From: Parelaphostrongylus tenuis
Lineage: Eukaryota > Nematoda > Chromadorea > Rhabditida > Metastrongylidae
Length of the DNA stretch: 64,000 nt
NCBI GenBank assembly: GCA_019055375.1
Contig: JAHQIW010005860.1
Location: 21,295 to 85,294 of the forward strand
Reading direction: 5' to 3'
Shown here: piece after piece, positions 22,162-33,120 of the stretch
Layout of the letters: the number at the start of each line of letters is the position of its first letter
How positions within the stretch are numbered: the first letter of the stretch is position 1
Translations under genes and position numbers: made by a program
The notes under the pieces: generated by a model
What the model was told of the DNA's origin: nothing
The model's input: the letters and a program-made list of their open reading frames with translations, nothing else
Database searches by the model: none

Positions 22162-22599
22162 TCTCATATAAATCGTCCCCCGTCAATAACTACTGAAAAA
22201 ATACGGGAAAAAAAAATTACAACAGCACTACGAAGATAAAGTGAAAACAAGTTGAACGAAGCATATCCACGGTTCTACTAAGTATGAGACACTTTCGGCT
22301 ATGAGTTTTAAGTGCTTATTCAAGAATTTTGAGCGATTTTCACAACTTCCGACCCTATGCGGAGTCGATCCCTGGCTTCACGGTCGTCGGGCGTGCGCGC
22401 TGCCAGTGCACCATAGATGCCCATGATCTGCTGTTCTTCTTCCAGCGATATATAAGATATCGAAGCTGTGGGCAACTAGCCGCAATCAGGATTGGTTTGA
22501 TGTGCACATAAGGCATTGAACCACGCAGTACAAACTGACACTATTATATATACGCAATATACAAGAATTTTTCATTTTACCGCATCAGCAGAGCGATAG

Positions 22600-22695
22600 C
22601 TCTCGATGATGTAGAGGTAAGCGCGCGTCTTCGGCTAGAGTAGACCTACGAGTTCAAGTCCCGCCTGAGGTCGAATGCTTTGCATATCGCTCAGC
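22600..22695 (+). repeat. tRNA-like SINE fragment (F2)
   Basis: Contains GATGTAGAGGTAAGCGCGCG (A-box side) and CGAGTTCAAGTCCCGCCTG (B-box). No matching acceptor stem arms, so not called a tRNA gene. Confidence 0.5.
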
Positions 22696-22699
22696 ATCC

Positions 22700-24211
22700 T
22701 TGGAAATATATTCACAACATTATAAAACTGCTAAATATGCAGTAAAACAGAGAATTTCTGAGGACTATGTCGCAGGAATTATTGTGTCAATGGAAGAAAA
22801 TCACACCTCCATCGAGTACACTGTTACACATATTTGAAACGTTAATCAATCAAGGAACAGGTGCTATTATCAGTTTATTCTATCTACTGTTTGGCTTTTT
22901 TTCCCATCAATTATAAGTCCTACGTGAGAATGTCAACGAGGCGCCTCAATGCGGATTTTTTTTCCGCCTGAATCTTACTACCAACTCTAATGATTCGATC
23001 ACTACCCTATAACCAAGTATAAATAAACAAAGAAAGCAGATATTACGTGAATAAATTGCAGCGATGCATGTTTAAATCGAACAATGAGCGACTGGAAATT
23101 ATTAACCCTCTCGAGACGCAGCTTTGTCGTTTTCTCCTTGAACTTTCAATACGTTTGATAGCTTAGATTTCGGCAATTTTGGTCACTTTTACTGGTTTTA
23201 TGGAAGACAAGAGTTAAATTTCACTTTCGCTCTATATTTTTTGCCGGCTAAGGTTTGAGAATGGCTTGTCAGGAGGGTTTCAGTACTTATTCAATATATT
23301 GAAAAACCGGTGATTCTGAAACTGGATTTGGCCTCCGGAAGAAATCTCCATAAAGCGAGAAAATGTTACGTTCCGCATCTGAGATATACGCACCAAAAGC
23401 ATATGAGCATGCAGAGAAGATCGTGATGTGTCGGAAAACCAAACAAATCTGGAAAGCCTTTTGGAAACTGTGAGAAAATTTCCTATATAAATAAGGAAAT
23501 CGCGTGTCTCCTAATCGCGGTGCGCTTGGCGATTTGAAAGTTACCTCGCTATGGTGCGATTTTCGTCAATTATTTTGAAAAATTTTCTTAGTTTATGGAA
23601 ATTTTCTAAGTTTGCAGTACTAGAAGTGCTGAAGAGTCTTTGTTCTATCGCTTCATATAGATGAGCTTTTGATTTTGTTTATGTTGGCGTTATGGAGTTT
23701 TGAGAAAACCACTCTGAAGTTCCAACGCTCCAGAGTTCCAGAGTTACCTTCTTCTGGCGTGAAATTCAATCTTCTTTTTGCTCTTACAGCGCTCCATATA
23801 AACTTTTCCACAATGTGATTTTAGTGTCAAAATCTTCGAGATTTAATCTATCGATAAACCATAAAAAATCCATCGGAAAGCTATTCATAGACCACAGCCT
23901 AACAAATCGAGTGTGAAACATAATATTATTTTGGCAGTTACAATGCAATAAGAAAGGTTTCTTGGAAGCCAAACACATTATTGAAATCTGCGAGATTTCA
24001 GCATGTAATTACTATTTTTCAAGAGAAAACGTTTTTTCAGCAAAAAAGGCTCCTAAAAGATGGTGTATTCAAATAGATACACGTCGTCCCGAAAGTATTA
24101 GTGACACATGCTTCAAGGTTATGGAGAAAAAACTAGGGATCTCTACAACCTTGACCGAAATCAAATCGTAAAACCGTAGAAACTCCGTCTTTGCGGAAGC
24201 TTTTTTCTATT
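22700..24211. other. no gene recognised
   Basis: AT-rich. TTAACCCTCTCGAGACGC near 23103 resembles one end of a TTAA-type element without a detectable partner. Confidence 0.4.
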
Positions 24212-24746
24212 AGGTCGTTCCATAAGTTTTGGCACTGAAGCAGTACACATCAGATTTATCAACCGGAAATAATTAAGATTGCATTATCTTAATATAGTTC
24301 AATTGCGCATTTTCTTGCGAAAAATTTGCCATACAACTTGTCTAAACTTGCTTTGAGATGGAACTGCCGTGGGAATAAATTTGCTTGCTACTCATGCACG
24401 AGTGGCGCGTTGGAGAAAATTCCAGTGAAGCGGCGCGCAGGATTAATGAAGCTTGAAGCGCTGATACGGTTGCAGAAAGGACGGCGAATATCTAGGATCA
24501 GTCCCCGTCCACAAGAAGCTCCATTAACTAACGCACCGTTTTACTAGCACCTTCCCCTACGTGCCATTTGTGCATGAGTAGCAAGAGAATTTCTTCCCAA
24601 AACAGCTCCATCTCAGAGCAAGTTACAAATCAAAATGTTCGCAAGAAGCGCAGTTGAACGATACCAAAATCACGCAATTTCAATTGCTTCTGGTTAATGA
24701 AATTAGTGTTTATTGCTCTAGTGCCATAACTTAGGAAACGGGATAA
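24212..24746. mobile_element. internally deleted mariner-like element
   Basis: Left end GTCGTTCCATAAGTTTTGGC and right end TAGTGCCATAACTTAGGAAA are imperfect inverted repeats. Inside, near 24355, lies a start resembling mariner N-termini (MELP...FACYSCTSGALEKI). A second copy occupies 58392-59078. Confidence 0.65.
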
Positions 24747-24779
24747 TAACATAGAGCACAAATCTCTGAATATTATACC

Positions 24780-25135
24780 TTTATTTCGAGTGCTTCGTTT
24801 AGACAACGCTCAAATTTCAATAGATCCTTTGATTATTATTTGAGCCAACTTGTCATGTGGTCTGGTAAGGGCTCTTGTACAGCCCGATACACGTGTTTCG
24901 TCCTTACAGACTCGTGAGTCGGGCAGAACCCGTTGTCTTTCGATATTTTTTTAGTCAGTTCTCTCGGAAACTCTACTCCCTTACAGAGAGTCACCGAGAC
25001 GAACGTTTCACACTCTATGGGTTCTGTCCGATTGACGAGTTTGCAAGGACGAAACACGTGTATCGGGCTGTACAAGAGCCCTTACCAGACCACATGACAA
25101 GTTGGCTCAAATATTAATGAAAGGATCTAAATATT
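24780..25135. repeat. palindromic MITE (family P)
   Basis: AGCCCGATACACGTGTTTCG at about 24881 pairs with CGAAACACGTGTATCGGGCT at about 25050. The outer arms CCAACTTGTCATGTGGTCTG and CAGACCACATGACAAGTTGG are perfect inverses. Because of the symmetry both strands carry similar 80-codon frames, which I regard as artefacts. Confidence 0.75.
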
Positions 25136-25549
25136 ATATTGAAAAAGGTTTGGTCATAACAAGAAGTCACCGTGGAAGTAGGGTTCTACTTTACTTTTTG
25201 ACTTTTACACTTTTCAGACTTATTTTTTATTCATAGTAGTCAAATGACGCTATTCTGATGGAATATATGACTAACCTCAACATCGCTGAACCCTCAAAAG
25301 CCGGCCAATCATTAGTCCTACAGGTGGTTCGACCAGCCTGAAACCACGGGTTTTGGGTTAATATTAATAATTACAAACTAAGCCTTTTCCTACAATCGTA
25401 CAATACCTATCAAAGCCTGAGTTTTCAATAATTGGGTTTCAGAAAAAAAGTTGGAGATAAAAAGGTCTCGATGTTCTATCTTCAATCCGCCTATTTGCAA
25501 CATTCGGACAACCTTGTGTCACAGAAAGAGTGATAGCATAATCGAATTC

Positions 25550-25645
25550 TCGGCAGTGCAGTGATTAGCACGAGATTCCGGAAAGGGTAAGACGCGTGTT
25601 CAACTCCAGCTCGGGGCTCAAGGTTTTGTAAAACATAGACGAGTA
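25550..25645 (+). repeat. tRNA-like SINE fragment
   Basis: GCAGTGCAGTGATTAGCACG followed by GTGTTCAACTCCAGCTCGG are A- and B-box-like blocks in SINE spacing. Confidence 0.45.
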
Positions 25646-25839
25646 GAGTGATACGCGAACTTCAGGTCTAAGCACGTAACACTGACACCTAACACTTTGT
25701 TTATCCGTCTTCAGTGTCTTTTCCCACTGTATGGATTCCAGTACTTCGAGCATTCAATTTCGTTTCTCGTCTTCTTCTTGTACACCGCAGAATATTAGCT
25801 GAGTGCCTCTCCTTACACCCTCGAGGATAGCCTGGCTGT

Positions 25840-25935
25840 GGCGTTCCATAGGACGCTCTTTGTTGACTGCCAGAGAGCGTTGGTTGTGTTTTCGACCCCG
25901 ATAGCACCGCGACGAGCATCACAACCACTCGGCTA
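25840..25935 (-). repeat. class II tRNA-like SINE (F3)
   Basis: On the minus strand it contains GTAGCCGAGTGGTTGTGATG and, after a long variable part, a B-box relative. Just left on the plus strand, GAGGATAGCCTGGCTGTGGC recurs at 39243, showing the repeat extends at least to 25800. Confidence 0.5.
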
Positions 25936-26371
25936 CGGAGCCCCTCCTGTTAGTAAACTGTCTTGCACGTAACATTGTTTTAACTAAACAACCGATGGGA
26001 GACCGCAAGAATGCGATATATCTTCCTCCTAAATTATAAAAATAATTAAAGGGTTCAAAAAACTACCTGAACTGAAGTAGTGAATTCCTTATGCAGTAGT
26101 GCAATATAAATACCTAGGCAAGAACAATGGCGTTACTTTCAGACGATCTGGCGTGGTGAGTATCTGGAAATCCTCCTGAATTCAATCGAATTAAATCTCT
26201 TAGCACGAGATCCAATCAAAAATCATTGCTTTATCTCAGCGCCTAAGATGAATGTGAAACAACGAATGATTTAGACTAAAGCGTAAAGCAGAAGAAAAAA
26301 TATTCAGACCCACTGCAAAAGTCCAAACACAAAATAATATACAAGAAGTTTCTTGAACATTACTATGTGAA

Positions 26372-26656
26372 GATGACGGGGCGTAGGGCGCAATGTTTGG
26401 AGAACTCCTGTGATGTGCATGTGGTTGATGGTTCAATTCGCGCCCAAGGCTCATTGAACCTTCTACTTTCGGGGTTAGCGAGTGAGTACCAGACGTGTCT
26501 ATGAGAATAGCAGCACTGACATGATATATAGGTAGGTCACCAAGAGTCACTGTGAAGATCATTCAGCCATCTTTGGCAATGCTTGGCGAAGTCGAATGCA
26601 TGGCGCATTTCACTGAATTCATCGACCTCGAGAGCTTTATCCTTTTATCTTTTCCT
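26372..26656 (+). repeat. F4 SINE
   Basis: tRNA-like head near 26385-26450 (GGGCGCAATGTTTGG, GGTTGATGGTTCAATTCGCG) and the F4 tail (GTCGAATGCATGGCGCATTT, GACCTCGAGAGCTTTATCC). Confidence 0.6.
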
Positions 26657-26794
26657 TTTCTTTCGGGCGCAGAGGTAGACAACTTCACCGTATGGTTTGA
26701 TATCTTAATGAACATGAGGTTATGAAAGGCTAAGTGACATTTTACAATCAAAAGGAAAACATGCGGGACAAAGATTTCCAAGTCGTCATCCATG

Positions 26795-27066
26795 AAAAGT
26801 CGCACAGGAGGTCAATTTGTCGATCTCACACTCATGGCTCACCAAGCCATCCATCCCTCCGGAGTCGGTAAATTGGTACCAGGCAGGTCTCGGACTTGTC
26901 TGGGAGGATAAGCAGCACTGACTCGGTTCAGTGGGAGGCCACCAGGAGTCATTGTAAAGGCCAGATATGCATTCAATCACCTCAAACGAAGTTAAAAATT
27001 TAATGCATGACGCATCCCTTAGGGACTGATCAACGCCGAGAGCTTTATCCTTTATCCTTTATCCAT
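26795..27066 (+). repeat. F4 SINE
   Basis: Shares CATCCATCCCTCCGGAGTCG, CCAGATATGCATTCAATCAC and ACGCCGAGAGCTTTATCC with the copy at 59765-60010, which is on the opposite strand. Confidence 0.65.
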
Positions 27067-27079
27067 CCATGAGAGTGAT

Positions 27080-28060
27080 CGCATTCGTACGGTCTTCCGC
27101 AATAACTTGGTTATCAGGAAGGATTCTAGCTGCGAACATGGCTAGTTCAGACGTATGACGGATACATCTCCCTATCTTCTTGATGGTCTTCTCGTAAAAT
27201 TGTTCCAATTTTCTCTGAATCCACTCTACCGTTCATCATTGCGTGAAAAGCTCACCGATGTTTGTTTCCCGAAACGTAGTCATCTAGTCTAATTGATCAT
27301 TTTTACGATCTGAACAACAAATAGCACAGCGTCATCGATACGCCTAAAGCATAGCATGGCACATAGCTGGAAAAACTGTTGCTTCAAATGTCAGCGCTCA
27401 AGTCGAAGCCACCAAAAGTTGACAAGGGCGTTCTATCCGAGGTCTGCATGCGTCCGTGTCGTTCATTGTCCTCTTCAAAGTTCTTAACTCAAGTCGTTGT
27501 TCATTTTCGTCCAACAGCCCGAGAACACGTAAGATGTAATCTCCTCAGTCGATGATCCAGTATGATCCAGTACAATCTACTGCCTTTCACACTAGGAACT
27601 CCTCATGAATTGGGTTATCTCCAAATTGATTCGCAGTCTGGTTCTCTTCTTCCATGAACTTATCAAGCACTGTCTCTGTTTTTCGACAGGAGGACATTGT
27701 CAGCAAAACGAAGGTTAGACATGAGTCAATTCATCAATACATAGCCCTTCGCCGAATGACTGCATGCCTCACTGCAATGCCGTGGTGAACCAATTTGACC
27801 GTATTCTGCCGTTCTGTTCTATTTATTCTAAAAATTGGAACGTTCAGCGATCGGTTAATAAACGTAGTTGTTGTGCAATGATTACTGAACTCGGCAAGCG
27901 TTTTTATGTGGGTCGCATCTATAGCTTTCTGTTAGTCGCATGGTTAAGACCAAGCCATTTGATATTCCATGCAGAACTCCACGAATTTTCATAATGGCTA
28001 GACGTGATCCAGCTGAATTTTTCCAAATCCACCTTGTTCTATACGGCTACACCTAAGCCC
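27080..28060 (-). mobile_element. degenerate reverse transcriptase of a second RTE lineage
   Basis: On the minus strand near 27700 it reads NLRFADNVLLS, a decayed RT active-site box (FADD in working copies). Further on, near 27520, YVFSGCWTKMNNDLS corresponds to YVYLGREINMMNDLA of the other family. Stops and shifts are frequent. Nucleotide identity to copies A-D is not obvious, so this is a separate, older lineage. Confidence 0.55.
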
Positions 28061-28820
28061 TTAGCAATGCGCTTCGGGATAATCTTCGTTAAGAAGTTGT
28101 ACACTTCATTTATTCAAGAGTATTAGAAGGTTATCCCTATTGCCCTTCTTGTGCGAAGGTGCGCAAACGAACTTCCCTTCGTAATCGCTCCATCTCCATG
28201 TGATTTCTAGAGTTGCGTGTAAGTGGATAGTGATCACCAGTTCGAAAAAGTCGGCCGAGATATGTTCAGTTCAGTTGCGCTGGGCCTGCCATTTTCTAAC
28301 CGCAACTTGAACATCCATGGAGATTGTTGGTATGCTCCTACTGGAGCTGGCAGGGCATGGTGTAGAGGTTGCGGAACGGAAGCGATTCGTGTAGAAACTC
28401 TGTGATCACGCTGAATGTCTCAATAATTGACACTCCAACGTAAAGTAAACTTCTAAAAGCACTCTGGACAAAAAAGCCACAGCTCTCGACTGTGATCAAT
28501 CCCTGGGGAATCAGTCATCATGCATTCGACCCCATTAATGGCAGTGTAGAAGCGATTAAGTGCATATCTCACCTGTACAGTTATATACGCCTATCGATGT
28601 CTGAAGTGTCAATCACCCAGAAAGCTCTGGTAACCATTCGTCAACTCCGGACAGATGAAGGGTTTGGTGAGCGACGGAGGCTGTGGGGTCGAATCAGTGT
28701 GCTCAATCAATCTCAGCTCTTATTGCACGCACTGATAGTGATAGATGTTTCGACCTCGTCAAAATTGTGGGTGTAAATTGCGCTTCCATCAGTCTTCAAA
28801 GTATTTTTTTCCAAAACCAC

Positions 28821-28886
28821 GCTTAGGCCTAGGTTAAGGCTAAGGGCTTGAGGATCAGACTCAAGCTTAAGCTTGGGCTTAGGCCG
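28821..28886 (+). repeat. degenerate telomere-like stretch
   Basis: Contains CTTAGGCCTAGGTTAAGGCT, CTCAAGCTTAAGC and GGGCTTAGGCC, imperfect forms of the nematode telomere unit TTAGGC. Confidence 0.4.
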
Positions 28887-29092
28887 AATAAACCGATGGG
28901 ATCGCTGCTCTCCACCAAAGTCGATGCTTCACGTGAAATGTCGCTCCTGTTCTAAGCTCTTAATTTGACAGCGTAGCATGCTAGATAAGGAAAAATAGAA
29001 ATTACACCACCCAAGATGGCACAGAGCGATCGATAACGGGTCTACAAAGAAAACTTGAGTATCGAAAAGTCAGTCAAGAACATTCTGTACCG

Positions 29093-29260
29093 CTAACCCT
29101 TCAGGGGACCGCGGATGAAAGTGAGTAGCGCGACCAAACCAAGTAAGCGGTTGAATTCTCCATTTTCAGCGATCGAACGACTGGCGAAAAACCTGCGTCC
29201 TGCGAATATCACGAACACCTCGTGTATTAAAAACGATATCCGCGGTCCCCAAAGGGTTAA
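29093..29260. mobile_element. short piggyBac-like MITE
   Basis: Left end CTAACCCTTCAGGGGACCGC and right end GCGGTCCCCAAAGGGTTAA are inverted repeats of about 23 bp with a one-base length difference. The right end finishes in TTAA, the piggyBac target. The left TTAA has decayed to CTAA. The inside has no open frame. Confidence 0.65.
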
Positions 29261-29477
29261 GAGTATTCTCATGAAGAGGTAATGGCGTATAGCTTAGGAA
29301 CCTTGTGAATTACAAAAAAAAAAATTAACACAAAGACACATGTTGTAGAAAATTCAAGCAATGATGCCGTGGTCAATGATGCTCGGTGCAATGTTAATTT
29401 CCCTTTCCCCACCCTCCTAAAAACAATCAGCGCAGAAGCATGAAATGTCATAGAAAATCCGAAAAGTAATGCACCGT

Positions 29478-29600
29478 CAACCGGTGGCCGAGTGGCTAGT
29501 GATGCCCGCTGAGGAATTGATCCCACAGCTCGCCATCACCCAGGAAATGAATAGCGAACGCCCCAGCCTGGCTAACCTCCAGGTCACAAGAGATCTGACC
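29478..29600 (+). repeat. class II tRNA-like SINE (F3)
   Basis: GGTGGCCGAGTGGCTAGTGA starts a head like Leu/Ser tRNAs. The same start occurs at 34508. Confidence 0.5.
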
Positions 29601-29780
29601 CACGAATATTCTACAATGTCACTGGAGAAAACGTTAACCGTCAAGCGATGAATGAAAGAAGACGAATCGAACGCTAAAAGCTTTCGAACTGAGATTCACA
29701 CAATAAAATGTTAAGACGGCTCGGATAGAATAAAAATAAACGACGCTGGAGCAGAGTTGTGGTCCCACCAGCTTTTTAAC

Positions 29781-29793
29781 CCTAAGCCTAAGC
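29781..29793 (-). repeat. two telomere-like units
   Basis: CCTAAGCCTAAGC is two TTAGGC units on the minus strand, opposite in orientation to the stretch at 28821. Confidence 0.35.
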
Positions 29794-30160
29794 TTTTTAA
29801 CCCTCTTCTCGTAAATTTTAAATCAAAGAAATCTACTCAAAAAAGCAATTTAGAAACAGGGGGGGGACAACTCTTCACAAGGGCCAAATAAACAAGTACG
29901 AAATAGGACCAGCGTCATCATCGTCGTCGTGGTCGTCGCTTCTGTGCACACAGCGCTGGATCGGTCGGTCTGTCGACTCGGACGAGTTGTACAGACCCCC
30001 GCGAGAACCGTTTGGGACGTCACTAAAGGCTCCAGGAAGGAGCCTAAACTCCCAACAAACAAAGCGATCGTCTTCCATCGTTTGACTCGCCTTTTAACCG
30101 AAATTGTACCGAAATCAATGCGTACTTTACAATAATGTATTACCAGTGGATGTGGGATCT

Positions 30161-30362
30161 GCAGGTAGCAACGCGTTCGGGACCGCGGAACGGGTCCCGC
30201 GCTACGTTGCCCTGCTTCGAAGCAGACTACCACCATGGACGACAGTTGCGCGAGAGAGAAACCGCAGGGTAGCGACGCGTTCGGAACCGCGGATTGGGTC
30301 TCGCGAGCGTCGCCTTGTTCGAAGCAGATCACCATCACGGACGATAATTGCGTGAGAGAGAC
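30161..30362. repeat. tandem pair of GC-rich hairpins with compensatory changes
   Basis: Two copies of a roughly 100-bp unit start at 30161 and 30264. In the first, GCAGG, GCAACG and GGGACC pair with GGTCCC, CGTTGC and CCTGC to form a three-block stem around an 8-base loop. In the second, the middle block is GCGACG paired with CGTCGC, a compensating double change. The outer block pairs with two G-T wobbles (GCAGG with CTTGT). Each unit ends with TTCGAAGCAGA and GCGAGAGAGA-like text. The 162-codon minus frame across it looks like a by-product. Confidence 0.6.
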
Positions 30363-30454
30363 GAATGGAAACCATACTGGGGCTCCAGTACCACTGCAGA
30401 TGGACCGTTCAAGTATCCTAGTATAAATCCTGTAATGTTCAATGATATGCTAAA

Positions 30455-30545
30455 GTTGAGTGCCAGACAGGACTCGAACCTACATCTCATTCTTTCCAGA
30501 CGCGCATGCTAACCGTTCCATCACACCATCGCTAAAAACATTATA
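30455..30545 (-). repeat. F1 SINE head
   Basis: On the minus strand AACGGTTAGCATGCGCG and GGTTCGAGTCCTGTCTGGC are the A- and B-box regions of F1. The tail is missing. Confidence 0.65.
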
Positions 30546-30829
30546 TAAAAAGAATTCTAATCGATTATGAATATTATTCAAGTGGTTCTACAGGACATGA
30601 CCCGTCGCGCCATTGTACGAGTTTTCACTGCACCTGTTTGAAAAGTGTGGTCCTAGCACGAAAACTTCAGCCGCGACGAGAATTCTCCCTCCTAATTTCA
30701 TTTGTTTCTCGACTTTTCGAACCTGGCGAATTTTCCTTCTCTTTTTTTCCGATTTCTGTCCATGTTCTTTTTTCCTTATTTCTCTCTCATTGCTTCTGTT
30801 CTCTTATCCCTCCATTGAAGAGCATAGAG

Positions 30830-31085
30830 TTCTCGGGGCCGATTGTTCTTTTGAGGGAGGCGCCATGCATTGGCATCCATTCGTAACATCCCTTGAGGGG
30901 AATCGGATGGGCCTACCGATGTTTCGTGAGAGTACTGCTAACCTCCCGGATAGCTGTGCTGCCTACTCACTGACCGTGGAAGGATGAAAGGCTTAGTGAG
31001 ACATGGATGCGAGATCGAACCACCGACCATCGATTGTCTACTTGTGTTACAGAGCAGCTCTAACCCCTGCTCCACATTGCGCTCA
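30830..31085 (-). repeat. F4 SINE
   Basis: Head at the right (GCGCAATGTGGAGCAGGGGT on the minus strand, with B-box GGTGGTTCGATCTCGCATCC). Body shared with 59765-60010 (GAGATCGAACCACCGACC on the plus strand). Confidence 0.65.
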
Positions 31086-31089
31086 TATT

Positions 31090-31812
31090 CCTTCATTTCC
31101 TCAAATGAAAGTTGTTCAAATGTCGTGAACCAAAGGAACCTATTGCGTGTTTCCTCAACCTCTAAGGAAAGACGTGTACCTAGTGAGGTACACGATTGTT
31201 TGAAGGCCCTTTTTGATGGAGAAGACTTTTCTTTTAGACACTAAGTGATCATTTGAAACTAAATCTCTGCGATTTCAACAGTAAGTTTGATTTTCACAAA
31301 GGCCTTTTTATTTGATTATAGCGGCGAAAATCTGTGTTTTACAGTCGGTTTGCTTCATTTGCTCGGCTGGGACTTGTGTATGGTCCTTCGCCACACTATT
31401 TTTAGTCATTCGATAGCACGAATCTTGAAAATTCTGATACTGCAATTGGTTTCTTGAAAGGTTATCATAGAACGCTGTAAGATTAAAAAGAGGATTACGC
31501 TTCGCACTCAAAGTTTTTGTCGTAGAGAGAAACTATGTATTCACGAAAAACGTAAGATCATATTGAGAAAATTATGGAGTATCAGATTAACACAAAAACC
31601 TAGAGTTTTACTTTACAAATGGAGGAAAAATCCTAATTAAATAACGAAAATTCCGCGTCTCTTGCGAGTTATACTGTGCGGTCGATCAACTGGCGTCGCT
31701 AAAGGGTTAAGAATCGAATCGAATTTATATGTGGGTTGGTTCCCGCTGTCTATACTCTCCCTTAGGATCTATTCTATGGAGTTAGGTTCAGTATCATCTC
31801 ATCTGAATCACC
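31090..31812. other. no gene recognised
   Basis: AT-rich. CGCTAAAGGGTTAAG near 31695 resembles the end of the TTAA-type MITE at 29093. Confidence 0.4.
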
Positions 31813-32400
31813 ACCTGTCGTCCCGTTGATCGTCGAGTGACTCGAGCGGACAACCCCAACACTATGTGGACTGCTGTGCAAAAACGTTTGCTTCAGCCGG
31901 GATTCGAACCCAGACCTCACTCTTCCCGGTAGCGTATGCTAACCGTTGCACTACCGACGCTCGTTTTACACAGCACTCTTATTTTTAGGTTAGCATACGC
32001 TCCCGGAAAGAGTGAGGTCTGGGTTCGAATCTCGGCTACGCAAACGTTTTTGCACAGGTCCACATATTGGGTATACTATAACATCATACCACTGCAAGTG
32101 GCAGTCAAAATAAAAAAGAATTTTAACCCTAACACTTATTTTACCTGTCGCGTACAAGAGTAGCCCAGTGGGTCCTCCTCGCTCAAGGGTATTCGTTGAG
32201 CATCATATCTTTTAGTCTTTTGGTGGAAAATCGGATCAACGGGTCGGTGCTTCAGACAGAGCGCTTCATGTCCCGGGAAATCCAGTTGGTAACGACTCTC
32301 GTCCTTTGGTAGTCGTTGAGGCGCATCACGTGTCCAGCCCACCTTATTTTCGATATTCTGGCGTGTGGAACGGCGTCTTTGATCTCCGCTCGCCTCTCCG
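31813..32400 (-). mobile_element. RTE 3' fragment (copy E), split by a fold-back SINE
   Basis: 31813-31863 and 32131-32400 read as one RTE 3' end on the minus strand (CACCTGTCGTCCCGTTGATC; AGTAGCCCAGTGGGTCCTCC). The intervening 31864-32130 is a head-to-head F1 dimer, and aacact is duplicated at both junctions. Confidence 0.75.
31864..32130. mobile_element. head-to-head F1 SINE dimer inserted as one unit
   Basis: A minus copy (31864-31970) and a plus copy (31985-32130) share GTTAGCATACGCT(A/C)CCGG and GGTCTGGGTTCGAAT. They face each other with their tRNA heads about 20 bp apart. Only the plus copy has the full tail (ATCATACCACTGC). The surrounding RTE is interrupted once, with aacact at 31858-31863 and 32131-32136, so the dimer arrived as a single insertion. 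Confidence 0.75.
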
Positions 32401-32744
32401 TACTCGTCCTACCTGGCGCTGCCGTACCAGGGGCTCTTTCGGGGTCGGGCGAGTTAGGCCCATATTTATCGGTGTTTCTAGCATTTTGATACCCTATGTA
32501 GAGCTTGCTAAGCTCTGAACGTAAGGGCTGGGCATTCGCGAGTAGTCTATGGTGTTTTCTTGAATGATCAAGCTTACACGAGATCGATACGTAGGTTTTT
32601 TCCGCTTAGGCTTTGGAGTTTTCGTCTTTTTCAGGGCCAATTAAACGAATCGATGCCCACAGTCGTTCATCCTCGTCGTGGTCATCGTCTTTGTTTCGTT
32701 CGAGTTCGTAGGAATTCAACAATTAATATGCCAAAAGATGTAGG

Positions 32745-33120
32745 ATGATGTGCAAAACTTTTTGAATCAGCTGAGACTCGAACCCACATTTCAACCTCTC
32801 TTTTAATGCGTCATCTTACCCATTGAACTACCGACGCCTGTTTTTCCACCACTTTTCTACGCTACAACGCATCAATTTGTCAGCAACCAATCGTGTATGG
32901 TTTAGTTAGTAGTCGATATCTACATTAAACCCAGTTACTGATGCGTTGTAGCGTAGGAGTGGTGGCAAAACGGGCGAGGCAGCACAACGGTTTAGAGCAC
33001 GCGCCCTCGGGCGAAGTGCGGGTTCGAGTTCCGTTTGACGCAAAAGTTTTGCAAATCACTCTGCATCAGTGGGTATGTTTGTAACATCATGACACCGCTA
33101 AAAGTGGTTAAATATAAGAC
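32745..33120. mobile_element. head-to-head F1 SINE dimer with palindromic core
   Basis: Minus head at about 32765-32835, plus head at about 32975-33045. Between them the arms CTACGCTACAACGCATCA and TGATGCGTTGTAGCGTAGGA are inverted repeats around a middle with GTCAGCAACC and ATTAAACCCAGTT. The right half ends with the F1 tail (CATCAGTGGGTATG, ATCATGACACCGC). Same layout as 31864-32130 but with a longer middle. Confidence 0.75.

Noticed and set aside
24836..25117. paired 80-codon frames on both strands with similar ends
   Set aside because: Mirror effect of the palindromic MITE.
29850..30338. 162-codon minus frame
   Set aside because: Runs through the hairpin pair and CT-rich simple sequence. 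No family motif.
30613..30987. 124-codon plus frame with a hydrophobic middle
   Set aside because: The hydrophobic part is a T-rich stretch and the last third lies inside an F4 SINE.
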